Assembly (NCBI GenBank): GCA_013339895.1
Contig: JABACO010000008.1
Coordinates: 1,088,584-1,152,583 of the forward strand
Origin: Ephydatia muelleri
Taxonomy: Eukaryota > Porifera > Demospongiae > Spongillida > Spongillidae
Length of the DNA stretch: 64,000 bases
Direction of reading: 5' to 3'
Position 1 is the stretch's first letter. Each line of letters begins with the position of its first letter. The notes beneath the pieces are model-generated. The model was not told the DNA's origin. It worked only from the letters and a program-made list of their open reading frames with translations, and made no database searches. Shown here piece by piece: positions 33,363 through 45,034 of the stretch. A program made the translations under genes and the position numbers.

Positions 33363-35186
33363 GTATGCACTTAAATGTATTTTAATGTCCTCTGTATTCA
33401 TCATTACATCACTCAAATTTGACGATGTAATGACTGAATCTTCATTTCATCGTCAAGGGGAGGGAGGGTGTCAGTTTGCATTTTTCCATTCAATTCCGCA
33501 TGTTGCAGCTCATACAATTGCTGTTGCATATGTAAATACACCACACAATCTGATACTAAGTATACTTGACCTACAAATAGGCAGTGATAGATCTGTAGTC
33601 TAAAATGAAAATTTCGACAATGGGGGAGGGGGTGTCATTTGGAGGGGGGTGTCATTTGGAAGGGATGGAGAGGGGTGTCATTGGAAGGGGGAGGGATGTC
33701 ATTTAGAAGGGGCGAAGGGGGTGGAGTGGAATGCTTTAACATGTCATGTATTGTTACAATCTCTTAAGGTCTAGTATAGCATGAAATCATCATGGATGCT
33801 TCCTTTTGGTATTCTGACAATCTTAAGTTCCATTTTTATGTCTCTTTTTTGGAGGTATTCCATCGCTGTGTAGATGCATACTTTTGTACTTCAAATATGA
33901 AGCATGGTAATTTAGAGCATCAGTATGCAACTCTTAATGTTTCACCAAACTCTTTAGACATTTCTGCTTATCCATCCATTCAATACAGTTCTGAAAAATA
34001 ACCCTTGTGGAACATTAATAAGGGCCACGTATATGTATTAATGGTACCAGCACTCTAGTAAATACATGTAGAGTGTATACAACTCTATACACAGTTTGTT
34101 TCAAATTTTCTAGGTTGTATCAACCTTGCTTCACTTGTTTTTGCACCAATTAATGTCAGTACCTTTTTTTATAGAGAACTTCTATAACTTTCAAATACCT
34201 ACAGTACATAGCTTTGTGCTCTTTAGGTATATCTAATAGTATGGCACAGGAGGACTCAATGTTTTGTTTACCAATCACAGCATAACAAAAATGAATGAAG
34301 AATTGATGCCCAGGGCAACTGCATCAACTTGACCCTAAGGATTGTTTTGAAGATATTTTGAAGCATTTTGTTTGGAACATCGTCAATTCCAGGCTATATG
34401 AAAAAAAAAAAACGAATAAAAATAAAATAAAATAAAATAAAAAAGACTGGAATGAGTTATTTTTTCCCAAATGTAATGAGCTTTAATCAAATTGATTTGT
34501 GCTCTTTTTAGTCACCGTGTCTGATACCAACAATTTTAAAGCACAATGCCTGTTTTGATTGTGACTTGTTCATTGTAAATTACTCCCAATTTAAAACCAT
34601 GCAATAAATGCAGGTACATTGAAGCCAGTAGTAAAGGCATATGATTGAGCACATCAAATAGTTATTTGTCCAATTGAGTGCATATTCTCAGCATTAGGTG
34701 TGCATGTAGTTAAGCATGGGCCTCTCCATAGTGCACATGTACATACACCAGACATAGTGTATCATTTGTAAACTGATAATAGACTTATTGGACTTTGAAT
34801 GTACTATCTGTGATACCTGTTTGCTAATACATGTTCATGCCAGTTGTTTAAAAAGAGGGGGGGGGGTGGGGGGGGGGGAGGGGATGCACACTGAAGTATG
34901 ACACGTGAATGACTTTTCCTGTTATAGATGGATATATGAATGCAGATCTGGTGTATACAAACAATAGCACTGCTCAGGAGGGTATTTTTGAACGGTTTAA
35001 AAATCTAAATGTAGGATTTTTATGAACCTGATGTAAGGAATAGACAAAAATTTCAGGTTTTAAAAATCTGACAAAAACAATTTTACCCAGTAAATGCAGC
35101 AATAATTTACATTTCTGATCAGTAATACATTTTAGCTGTGATATTCACTGTTCTACAATGTCTTTTTATATTGATATGTACCATAG
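33363..35186. other. Intron with G-rich minisatellite, otherwise empty
   Basis: Between about 33615 and 33725 a GGGGTGTCATTTGGA-like unit recurs several times. A G-rich run sits at 34855-34880 and an A-rich stretch at 34400-34445. No gene seen. Confidence 0.6.
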
Positions 35187-35285
35187 GAAGAATCGGCAAT
35201 AATATTGGCATCTCAAGGGGGCTACACAGACATTGTGAAATTACTTATACAAGAAAAAGGCAATGCCAATGATCAAAGTTCGAAG
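35187..35285 (+). CDS. MIB-like gene exon: ankyrin repeat 13
   Basis: Acceptor taccatag, donor gtaatt, phase 0/0, 33 codons: ESAIILASQGGYTDIVKLLI, ending NANDQSSK. It is one of the more divergent repeats. Confidence 0.88.
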
Positions 35286-35426
35286 GTAATTGAAATGAAT
35301 CAAGTGTCATATTACAATTGCATTAGCCAATGTATGCATTAATACAGTACAGATTTGCTGTTATAAATAGTATGGTGCATGATTTCTATTTGCATTTTTT
35401 GACTATCTTCTAAGCCTGTTTCCATC

Positions 35427-35787
35427 AATCCATCCATCCATCCATCCATCCATCCATCCATCCATCCATCCATCCATCCATCCATCCATCCATCCATCCA
35501 TCCATCCATCCATCCATCCATCCATCCATCATCCATCATCCACCCACCCCCCACCACCACCCACCCACCCACCCACCCACCCACCCACCCACCCACCCAC
35601 CCACCCACCCACCCACCCACCCACCACCCACCCATCCCTCCATCCATCCACCCACCCACCCACCCACCCACCCACCCACCCACCCACCCACCCACCCACC
35701 CACCCACCCACCCACCCACCCACCCACCCACCCACCCACCCACCCACCCACCCATCCATCCATCCATCCACCCACCCACCCATCCAA
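35427..35787 (+). repeat. (CCAT)n/(CCAC)n tetranucleotide tract
   Basis: About 100 bases of CCAT units followed by about 250 bases of CCAC units with short CCAT interruptions. It lies in the 564-bp intron between ankyrin repeats 13 and 14. The long Gly/Val/Trp frames on the minus strand are repeat artefacts. Confidence 0.95.
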
Positions 35788-35849
35788 CATGTGCACATAG
35801 GTGCATATGCATTAGCTAATCTGAAGCATCACTATTCATTGCTTTGTAG

Positions 35850-35951
35850 AATGGAGCTACACCTCTGATTATGGCATGCCAGAATGGAAGTCTGGAAACT
35901 GTAAAGGAGCTTTTGAATGCTAATGCTGATGTGAATTTAACTGATCCAGTG
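35850..35951 (+). CDS. MIB-like gene exon: ankyrin repeat 14
   Basis: Acceptor ctttgtag, donor gtatgc, phase 0/0, 34 codons: NGATPLIMACQNGSLETVKE, ending ADVNLTDPV. Confidence 0.92.
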
Positions 35952-36961
35952 GTATGCATAAGTCATAATATTTTAAGGCGTAATGCAAGCATGAATTAGT
36001 ACATTTTAAACCAGCAGCACACATTATGAGCAAAGCATCTCATTTTTTACTAAACTCATATGCTACATTATGTCTGACACAATTTTGTGTTGTATGACAA
36101 TCTGTACATGACTGCATATACAAGCATATGCAGTACATTATCATTAGAAGAGCAGTACAAATAGTCATTGATGCATGTCATACATGTACGTAAGCATGTA
36201 AATTTACTCTAACTAGATCAAGTAATGTTCATACACTGTGCATGGATAAACAATGAAATGAACACAGTATCAGTCCACAAGGAGAGCGCTTCATAGTAGA
36301 AATTCGACAAATGGGGCAGTTTATTAAAAATGTCATATTGCTTGTATTGTATCACGTTTGAATTGCTACAACTTCTGAATGGTTAACGCTATCAACGTCC
36401 TATTTTAAGCACTTCATAATACCCCATTCTGTATGTGCTTAATTAATTTAATGTCTTGCGATAGCACTTTCCAACGTTACGATGTCTGATACCTCAGGGG
36501 GTTCAAAACTGCCGCATCTTCAGGTAAGAGACTTCAAATCGCTTCAAACTCTGTGCGTACGTAAAGGGGTCCTGTAGCTATTGATTTATTGTGTTCGTTA
36601 AATTTAACCTTATCAGTTATGCAGATACAGCTATGCAAAGTTGATGCACATTTCCCGCTTGGTTCGCGCAATCAATCCATGTTCCATTCTCAGGGGCGTA
36701 TACGCAGTATTTTGAAAAGGGGGGTTACATATAGGAAGGGATCAAGTAGGGAGAGGCTGCGGGAAGGGGATGTGCCCCCTCCTGCGCAAAGCGCAGAAGC
36801 CCAGCGGTGCAGTACCATTTGAAGACATTATTTCATTGAGAAATCAACAAGACAGCTGAATAATAAGCTTGCATCTGTCATTCTTTTCCACAAACAATTT
36901 ACACACGTGGTTTATATCTATAATATAGCGTGGTAGTTACAATGAATCAATGCTAGAGCAC

Positions 36962-37850
36962 TTAGTCACTCCTCTGAGACTGTGAACACCTTAAGTAGTT
37001 ATTCAGTCGTCTGAGAGTATAAGCTGACCATTCACATGAACATGAGCTCAAAGGGAGAGTGGCAAATGATTTCACATGTAAAAAGATTAGGGAGGGTCTC
37101 TGGACTGCACACCTGCAAAGAGTTACCCAGTGTTTGTGGTCTTTCTTGTAAGGAAGATGATAGCACCTGGATTTCCAAATGTGAACTTCATCAATAACAT
37201 CAGCATTGGGCAAAATCACTTGTGTAGAAGCCAATGGCTTCCTGGATGTCAAGCAATGAGACAAGAGCATTGTAGAGTGGTGAGGGCATAGACAAATTCA
37301 AAAGATTCAAGTGCTTTTAAATGAGCAAGTGCATTTTTCTTGTCGTCTGGTTTCCAATTGTCATTGTACATCTCATATGCACTGGACCCATACAGGATGA
37401 CTTCTAGCATCTTAGTTATAAAGGGATGTGATAATGAAAATCTTTCCCAACCATCAATGTTTTCTACCCAGTGATGCATACATTCAGAATTGGTCTTCTA
37501 CTCTCAATTGATCCAGTCTGAACCTCATTTGCATACACACATTGAAAGAGACCTTCACTTTTTGGAGAACTCTTGATCTAGATAGTCATACTATTAATAG
37601 TATCAATGCAGTTACTGACGGAAGGTATCGCACATAAACTGACAATAGCAAGGTTAATGGAATGCCCTGCGCAGTGTTTGTATAGAGCTTTTGGCCGTAT
37701 GTCTCGAAGTTGCTTCTGAACACCAGATTTTTCACCACTCATTGTGGCTGCTCCATCATATCCTTGACCTTGTAGAGACAGCCCTAGTTCTTCCAAAGTA
37801 GATATATTTGCATTGGCAATATCTATTGCTCTGACTCTTGACAATTTCAC
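36962..37850 (-). pseudogene. hAT transposase, catalytic and C-terminal parts (decayed)
   Basis: Fragments in several frames: LSLQGQGYDGAATMSGEKSG and ALYKHCAGHSINLAIVS (37578-37850), a WERFSLSHPFITKMLEVILYG region (37249-37479), and the dimerisation end SFATLPLSSCSCEWSAYTLR and RRLNNYLRCSQ (36962-37270). This is the order of ZMYM1-like hAT transposases. Frameshifts and stops separate the parts. Confidence 0.75.
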
Positions 37851-38008
37851 AAATGCAACAAACTCATCTCTCTATGAAATAATTTTAGCTCTTATTGTAG
37901 TGTATTGTATTGTCACCGCGTGATTACAATCAGTCAAGACCTAATAATCCTACATGGTGGCAGCGGTGAACCTACCACCGCCACCCTGCCAGCCTTCACT
38001 ACCAGGAT

Positions 38009-38640
38009 CAGGGTTGCCGCGGTCCGACCGGGACCGACGGTCCAGACCGCGGTCTTCACTATTTTTTATTGGACCGCGAGCTTAGGTCCTTATTACTTTC
38101 ACTCAGCCACGGTCACTGACGGTCACGGTCCAAACAGTAGTCAGACCGACGGTCTGACCGCGGTCCGCCTCGTCCCTCGCCTATACATACGCACATGGCA
38201 TGCACGTGATCTTTATGCATGCCTTTAAAAAAAAAAATTTTGTGCGTAGAATGAGTACCGATTCTTATGCCATCAGTAGTGCCAGCGAAAGTCAAGATGC
38301 CGAAATGGGAGAGACGATGGTTCTAGAGGGTCCCATCAAGTACAAAAGTTGGGTATGGGAGCATTTTACTTGTGTAGCATCCAAGACCAAAAGTAAGCAG
38401 GACAAGCATCCCCCTGCAAAGTGATTGTTCTCGATGGGCATCTGCATTGCTATACGTAGACTTTATATTAACAGCATTGTGGGCGGTGGCTTGTGAAGAC
38501 CGCAGTCCGACCGTCGGTCGGACCGACGGTCACGGTCTTGAATGTTTGATTTTTAAACGGTCGCGATCCGGTCGCGTCTGAATATTCCATTTTGACCGCG
38601 GTCCACGATCTACTTCAAAGTAGTGGACCGCGCAACACTG
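38009..38640 (+). mobile_element. hAT deletion derivative with BED-finger start, 632 bp
   Basis: Ends CAGGGTTGCCGCGGTCC and ggaccgcgcaacactg are flanked by identical ACCAGGAT (38001-38008 and 38641-38648). The interior encodes, on the + strand near 38250-38424, MSTDSYAISSASESQ and KYKSWVWEHFTCVASKTKS. This looks like the beginning of a BED-type transposase before it is cut off. The terminal regions contain many GGACCG/CGGTCC units. Confidence 0.85.
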
Positions 38641-38807
38641 ACCAGGATAACCATCGAAATAAAGTAGCAGCCGAGAATGGGCGAGGATGCCAGGAGAAGG
38701 GGACGGCAAGAGCCAGTGTTAGGGCCAGAGCTGGAGCCGAGAGAGTGCCAGAGCCTCAGAGTTGCGAGTAGAGGGCCAGAACCAGAATAAGGCTGAGAGT
38801 GAGCAAG

Positions 38808-39500
38808 GAAAGAGTTCTGCCGCCAGGGAGGAAAGAGTCCTGCCGCCGGGGAGGAAAGAGTCCAGCCGCCGGGAAGGAAAGAGTCCTGCCGCCGGGGTGG
38901 TGAGAGTCCTGCCGCCGGGGAGGAAAGAGTTCTGCCGCCAGGGAGGTGAGAGTCCTGCCGCCAGGGAGGTGAGAGTCCTGCCGCCGGGGAGGAAAGAGTC
39001 CTGCCGCCGGGGAGGAAAGAGTCCAGCCGCCGGGGAGGAAAGTGTCCTGCCGCCGGGGTGGTGAGAGTCCTGCCGCCTGGGAGGAAAGAGTTCTGCCGCC
39101 GGGGAGGTGAGAGTCCTGCCGCCGGGGAGGAAGAAGTCCTGCCGCCGGGGAGGAAAGAGTCCAGCCGCCGGGGAGGAAAGAGTCCTGCCGCCGGGGAAGA
39201 AAGAGTCCTGCCGCCGGGGAGGTGAGAGTCCTGCCGCCGGGGAGGTGAGAGTCCTGCCGCCGGGGAGGTGAGAGTCCTGCCTCCAGGGTGGTGAGAGTCC
39301 TGCCGCCTGGGAGGAAAGAATTCTGCCGCCGGAGAGGAAAAAGTCCTGCCGCCGGGGAGGAAAGACTCCTGCCGCCTTGGAGGAAAGGGTCCTGCCGCCG
39401 GGGAGGAAAGAGTCCTGCCGCCGGGGAGGAAAGAGTCCTGCCGCCGGGGAGGAAAGAGTCCGGCCGCCGGGGAGGAAAGAGTCCTACCGCCGGGGAGAGA
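38808..39500 (+). repeat. 23-bp GC-rich minisatellite, about 29 units
   Basis: The unit gtcctgccgccggggaggaa plus aga repeats with small variations through the short-LTR element. Because 23 is not a multiple of three and no frame of the unit holds a stop, long open frames appear on both strands (for example 38610-39728 on the minus strand, with a 23-residue PPRRQDSFLPGGRTL-type period). These are unlikely to be genes. Confidence 0.9.
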
Positions 39501-39791
39501 AAGAGCGCGAGCCGCTCTACAAGAGGGAAAGAACGAGGGAGTATGTGACGCAAGGAGAAGCGTATGCCAGAGAGTGTATGTGCGGAAAAGCAGGCGGGCA
39601 AAGAAGAGACAGAAGCAAGAGAGTGCATGGAGTGAAGACAGTGGAAAAGAACTAATATTTGACCTTGTGGGAAAGGAGATTTGGTGTAATGTGCGGTGCG
39701 TGTGGGAAGGAGTGTATTGTATTGTCACGTGCGGTGCGCGTGATTACAATCAGTCAAGACCATATTAATCCTACACTTATTACATCATATC

Positions 39792-40750
39792 CTATATCAC
39801 CGATGATTTCATTTTGAGACCTTGGATAAAGGAGAGTTGCATTCTTTGCTTCTTGTTTAGGTGATCATGCAACACACTATCATCCTCAGCATAGCTCTTT
39901 AACAATACAAGAAAGTTTCCAGGGTTATGCATTGATGCAATATCTTCTCTAGGACCCCAAACAGGTAAACCTTGCCTGGCTAAGAACATAATGGCACCCA
40001 CAATTTGATAAATAATATGCTTGATTTCCTCCATCTGAGCTTGTACAGTATGGCTCATCATTACATCAATTCTTAATGATTGATTTTCAATAGATGTCTT
40101 CGAAGTATCAGCTGATAAAAGAGAGTCACAACGATACAAATGTTTAGAATGTTTAGTCATAGCATTGCTAATTTTTACCAAGTTGGAAAAAGGCCTATTT
40201 ACGAGCACCCTTTTGTCTTTCCGATCACCATCAGGGAGCACATGGACCACAAAACACAGCATTCCATTTCTTAACCAAGGGTTCTTTTTCAATCAGAAAA
40301 CATTAAACCTTCGATGGGATCCATGAGAAAAAGTTGTAGGAAATGTGGTGGGTGGATCGACATGATGAAAGAGTAGACAATCTTTCAGCATTTGAAAGGT
40401 TACCTATTCCAACACGTATGGATGAGCTTGGGTCTGATTTTGAATAGCCCTGGTACAAGCCATGATCTGAGTCTGGTGAAGGAGGTGGAAATGATGCTGT
40501 CATTGATGCATAAGACTGCAAAGGCAGATCATTCTGTGGTTCTGACCATTCAGATTCTGAAGATACCACAATGCCTACCAGCATTGCAAAGATTCCCTAC
40601 TTCATCTGATCTGGAAACTGATTTGAATGAGAATGGGCCTTGTTCAGAATCATTGAAGTTAGGAGAGGATTGCAATTGGGAAGGCAGAGTATCGATTTCA
40701 GCTGGTTCTTTCTGCTCTGACTCGGAAGGTATGTAGGACGGACAACACAT
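39792..40750 (-). pseudogene. hAT transposase, N-terminal TTF-finger part (decayed)
   Basis: The frame 39792-40292 encodes KKNPWLRNGMLCFVVHVLP, FSNLVKISNAMTKHSKHLYR, SIENQSLRIDVMMSH and AIMFLARQGLPVWG, the TTF-finger and linker of ZMYM1-like hAT transposases. Upstream frames to about 40750 are Ser/Pro-rich and shifted. The short-LTR element at 37896-39774 separates this part from the catalytic part. Confidence 0.75.
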
Positions 40751-41252
40751 TAGGTGACGATTGGAGGCATGACCTATGCACGTGGCACTTGCATGGCCAA
40801 CTAGAACATTCTAGAACACTCATCACTTAGTATATATACATATGTGTGCATTCAATTACCATGATGATGGCAGTTGTTGAGCTCTGATTTGAGTCGCTGT
40901 GATAGTAGTTACAGGTACTCAATGCCATGATCATCTATACAGAATAATTTATTGGCATACGTAAAATATCACCCCATTCCCCTCCCTAAAAAATCACGTT
41001 TAGGATGTTTAAAACCGTGTTTTATGTCCCTCTCGATGCCTGTACGTAGTTACTTACCAGGTTCTACATGTGCTCTTTTGAAAGAAGGAACTTATGCAGC
41101 TTTGTCTTTTCATCGTCATGTGCACACAAAGCTAATTAATGGGATGGTCCTATGCATAATGGCTATGTGGGCGTGGTTTGCCCCACCCATATTCTTGATG
41201 AAAAGGGGGGTTCATCCGAACCCCCTCGATGTACCTGTATGCCCCTGATTCT

Positions 41253-41975
41253 AGTTCTCCCAATCTACAATAAAGTTTGAGTTTGTCATTGTGTTCCGCA
41301 GGTTCTGTCATTGAGTCATCATTCTTTATGCCTTTCCAACTCAGCTATACACCACTTCAGCCTCTTTTATCCACACAATGTTCATCTCACACAGTAAATG
41401 AACATGCTGTCTAGCTGGTTCACGCACCCTCATGCATGTGTCTACAGCAGTGGGTAAATGGACCTGTATGATTTCAGAGCACACTTACATACCCAGGCGC
41501 ACACACACATGTGTCAAAACATAACACTCTCTAATAATGATGGCACACACAGTGTAAGGTCTGTCCGTTAGTGCCAGTGCATTCTATTTGATTGAACAAC
41601 TCAAGGAGCATCTGATTCTATTTTCAACAAGTAACTAAAAACATTCTCTACAAGAACATTGGTGGTAATGGTTTGAAGGCAATAGTGATGTAAAAAGCAA
41701 GGTTCCAAACAAGGGTCTAATAATAACTGATTTGTCTTATTGCATGTACGACTTGCAGTGACTTTCATCTCTTGTTTTCAGCTCACACAAGCTGATGTCC
41801 TCATGCTGGCTCACACACTCCTATGCATGTGCACACATATAAGTAAACGGACCTGTACACTATCTTATTGCATCAGCCTATATTGCAAATTTTTGTGCAC
41901 AACTCGTGAACAGTACACTTGCACACACACATTGCACACACACATGCACACGCACACACACACACATGCACACAT

Positions 41976-42011
<36 letters not shown>

Positions 42012-42169
42012 TTTCTATCTCTCTACATGTGCATTCTGTGATCTATTCCATGGACCTCTTGATTTGTAGTGTCTCCCTTGAGGTGTGTCTATACACTACA
42101 CATAGATACCTGTAGCAATGTGTGCACTCTAGAGTCTCGTATAGGACTGGTCCTTTGTACAAACATTGT
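41253..42169. other. Intron/repeat sequence with CA-rich blocks
   Basis: A (CA)n-type tract lies at about 41922-42008, with two diverged copies of a sequence around gcatgtg...ggacctgta (41430 and 41825). A one-ended MITE relative lies at about 41630-41725. No gene seen. Confidence 0.5.
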
Positions 42170-42277
42170 GTCCGAATGGTGTACTACAAAGTGTTGAAAA
42201 TAGGAAGCCGATAGCGTTACCTGTTGCGAAGGTAGAGCAATTCAAACGTGATGCATTTTAATAGATTTTATGTACAG

Positions 42278-42512
42278 CATCGTTTCGGCGAAAAGGGACC
42301 TAACGCATGTTTTGCAAGATTGCAATTTTTTGATATTCTAGAAGTCTGAAATGTTCACTACACATTGCTTCTTACACACTGAAAATTGGAGTATCTGTCA
42401 TGGAGTTGTAACGTTCTGAATATTTAATTAGCCATACATTTCAATGCAAGCGTTACATTTCTATTGCATTTTGTAATATATGTGTTAGGTCCCTTTTCGC
42501 AGAAACGATCCC
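42278..42512. mobile_element. MITE of the GGATCGTTTCCGCG family, copy 5
   Basis: Ends catcgtttcggcgaaaaggg and the inverted ccttttcgcagaaacgatcc; interior matches the other copies, inverted relative to copy 1. Confidence 0.75.
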
Positions 42513-42909
42513 ATATGCGAAGGATCATGTTCTCGGAAACTCTGATACAATCATTATTATTATATGCAGGTATTATGTATAGGTATTGTAAATTGTGAAA
42601 CAAAAATTGAAAAAATGACTTTTACAGAAAAGTATTTTTAGGCAGCTAATTAATACTTCGTTTTCATGATAGACATTTATCTACACTATTGGAGTTTAGA
42701 GCATTGTTTGTATGCTCATATTTGGTGTAGCCGTATTGTTAGTTGGCAAGCCTATAGTCAATTACATGCTAACTATGCATGAACATATTGTATAGCTGCA
42801 CATGTAATAAAGAATTTTAAGTTGTACCTAAAGGAATTAAAAACAATGTTTTATTGACTTGACATTTCAATTTCATGTGGCTTTTATGCTGTGTGTATAC
42901 TGACTAAAG

Positions 42910-43011
42910 GATGGAGCATCACCACTCATAATGGCATCACAAAATGGACACCACGAAATAGTTGAAGTACTTCTGGCTGCAAATGCTGATGTCAATTTTC
43001 ATCATGGCAAA
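42910..43011 (+). CDS. MIB-like gene exon: ankyrin repeat 15
   Basis: Acceptor actaaag, donor gtaatt, phase 0/0, 34 codons: DGASPLIMASQNGHHEIVEV, ending ADVNFHHGK. It is preceded by 7.0 kb of intron. Confidence 0.92.
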
Positions 43012-43305
43012 GTAATTATTATCTGTCATATTTGGCTTGTGTTAGAGTTGCCCCAGCAATTCTATCTCTGCGCAAGAATTACAAATATTGTCTTTGAGCA
43101 TGATGGTGTGATATAGGATTGCAATTGCATTGCAAATGTGATGTAAAAGTGGTGAGTTAAAATAGCTTAATCCTACATGCCATATTTCTATTTAGGCCAC
43201 AATTGTACCCACATTAATATATAAACTACATGCAACTTTGACTTGCTACATGCAGTAGTAGTGTGATAATTTTGACATTTGATTACAGTGCCCTATCACT
43301 TCAGT

Positions 43306-44072
43306 CAGGGCTGCCAAAGGCCAGCTTGCTTGTCAGGCTGGCCTGACAGGCAAAGGGCTTGGCCTGACCTGCCAGGTCGGACCTCCAGTCTGTCAGGCCG
43401 GACCACGCCCACTTTATGCCCCAATAAGTGTACAGTATGCAATGAATCCTCTGGTGAAAAAAAAAAATTCCACTCTATTGACTGAGAATTGCATGCTGTA
43501 ACGCGTGCTCGATCTGTGTGAGAAGCGGGATTTGATATGGCTCGAGCTGCGATTTTTTAATTGGCTGTTAGAATTGTCTTTTTCATTTTGGCACAAAATA
43601 CTGAGACATAATCTTAAGTTGGTTCTTGTGATGCCGTTCAATGTATAGTGTTCCCTGGAAAACGGCTTGTGGCAATAATCACACCAAGGTTTATCCGCGC
43701 ATAATCTGTCCTTCGATGTATGGACCTTGAAATGGGACAAGACCACATATGCGTTACGTATACTAATTAAGCATTCGCAACGACGCGAATCTCACAAGCT
43801 TCTTGGGATTGTATTCCCACAGATCCGGGTCGGAAACAGGCTTGAGTCGCTGAGCAGAAGCGATGGAGATGAAATTCGATCGCCCATAGCCCTAACAGTG
43901 AAGTTACGTCACAACAATTGACATTTCACATGCCTGCCAGGTCGGCCTGAAAGGCTCAGGTCGGGATCGTCCCCAGACTCTATTTTTATATTAAAGTTAG
44001 CGGGACGCTAACTCGGGCCTGGGGACGAGGCTAGTCGGACCCTGACCTGGCCTTCGGCAGCCTTGAGGCTTG
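43306..44072. mobile_element. hAT-like derivative, 767 bp
   Basis: Identical ACTTCAGT flanks (43298-43305 and 44073-44080) give an 8-bp duplication. Ends contain CAGGGCTGCCAAAGGCCAG and its inverted partner near the right end. The interior has a weak C..C...H frame on the minus strand (43414-43746) but no recognisable transposase. Confidence 0.65.
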
Positions 44073-44082
44073 ACTTCAGTGC

Positions 44083-44292
44083 CAGGCCCGTAGGCAGGGG
44101 GGGCGGTCGGGGGGATCGATCGATCCTCCTCGTTCGATGGTTGAGTTCCGCCCCGTCTAGTTATCGTTACTTCGCATCAGACCCGAAGACGCTTTGCAGC
44201 CCTTGCATTTGGCCCATTGCGAGGGACCCCCTCGCTGAGGCCCGTAGCCAGGGGGGGATCGGAGGGATCGATCTCTTTTTGACAGCAACAGC

Positions 44293-44323
<31 letters not shown>

Positions 44324-44477
44324 ACTTGAATCGGCCGACAGCGATATAGCCCCCCCCCCCCACTCGTTGAAACGGCCGAATTATAACTGGACCATTAGGC
44401 TACGGCCCTGTACCACCTTAGGTCCCGCAGTCCTATTTATCGATCCCCCCCGCCAGACTACCTTGGCTACGGGCCTG
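44083..44477. mobile_element. hAT-type MITE with 5-bp duplication and C-tracts
   Basis: Ends CAGGCCCGTAGGCAGGGGG and ccttggctacgggcctg, flanked by AGTGC (44078-44082 and 44478-44482). A second similar pair inside (about 44237-44413) indicates a nested relative. Long C runs lie at 44294-44323 and 44350-44361. Confidence 0.7.
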
Positions 44478-44580
44478 AGTGCGCAAAACATTTAGTGCCT
44501 ACGATGAATCCATCTGCGCTAACGAGATGAGCGACCCGAGTCAAGACCCGAAAACAACGCGAGCGAAGCGAAGAGGGTAG

Positions 44581-44649
44581 CCTATATAGTGCAAGTACGC
44601 TACAATACTTGTTGCCGTCAAGTATTGTAGCGTACTTGCACTATATAGG
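44581..44649. repeat. Perfect 31-bp hairpin
   Basis: 44581-44611 is the exact reverse complement of 44619-44649, with the 7-base loop ttgccgt. No target duplication or repeat family recognised. Confidence 0.9.
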
Positions 44650-45034
44650 TGAATGAAGGTGAATTTGCAGGCTGAATGTGAAGTAAATAGAAATATAGCA
44701 CGCCAGTTGCATTTAGATGAGAACCAAATACGGATAGGAGGAGGAAGAAAGGTTGCATAATGCATACTGCCGAATGAAAGATGGTAGATAAGGAACTTAC
44801 TGAAAAATGAAAATGGAAAAGATTACGCGGAGGAAGGTCCAAAGGCTCCAAATTACGATCTGAGAAAGTATCCTTTTGGGGAGAGCATAGTGATGGCCCT
44901 GGATATGTTAAAAAAGTTTATGAATGACTTTTACTGTCTAATGCACGTAAGCACATTTTTTTGAATGACCTGCGGTCTCTAAAGGAACAGTCATTCTCCA
45001 ATTTATTTCCACATTCCTTATGGAACGTTCTGTA

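Larger units (their letters stand above)
37896..39774 (+). mobile_element. Short-LTR, non-coding retroelement-like insertion, 1.9 kb
   Basis: Both ends carry TGTATTGTATTGTCAC...GATTACAATCAGTCAAGACC...AATCCTACA (left about 37896-37954, right about 39700-39774), and CTTAT flanks both sides (37891-37895 and 39775-39779). After the left copy comes TGGTGGCAGCGG, a plausible primer-binding site. The interior lacks gag or pol and is mostly a 23-bp minisatellite. TG...CA ends, a PBS and a 5-bp duplication suggest a TRIM-like non-autonomous LTR element. Confidence 0.6.
36691..41247 (-). mobile_element. Decayed autonomous hAT transposon (ZMYM1/TTF-finger type), 4.6 kb
   Basis: Ends CAGGGGCGTATACGC and its inverted partner tgtatgcccctg are flanked by ATTCT on both sides (36686-36690 and 41248-41252). 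The empty arrangement ccattctccc is seen in a related repeat at 50500. The 5-bp duplication agrees with hAT groups that are known to make 5-bp rather than 8-bp duplications. Coding remnants on the minus strand are listed separately. It is interrupted by 37896-39774. Confidence 0.7.
36330..42270. mobile_element. Fold-back element, split by a nested hAT
   Basis: The left arm (36330-36690) and right end (about 42170-42270) are inverted relatives: tcacgtttgaattgct...ggtaacgctatc..cgtcctatttt against its reverse complement. Both match the palindromes at 45035-46577. Between them lie the hAT at 36691-41247 and about 900 bases with CA-rich sequence. The right arm is incomplete, so the span is an inference. 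Confidence 0.5.

Noticed and set aside
34391..34445. Poly-A/AAATA stretch as a gene end or LINE tail
   Set aside because: No upstream coding sequence or target duplication; lies between two in-frame ankyrin exons.
35339..35812. Long Gly/Val/Trp- and Met/Asp-rich open frames on the minus strand
   Set aside because: They are translations of the CCAT/CCAC tetranucleotide tract; no codon structure beyond the repeat.
38610..39728. 372-codon Pro/Arg/Ser-rich protein
   Set aside because: Generated by a 23-bp minisatellite without stops in any frame, inside a transposon; no independent evidence of a gene.
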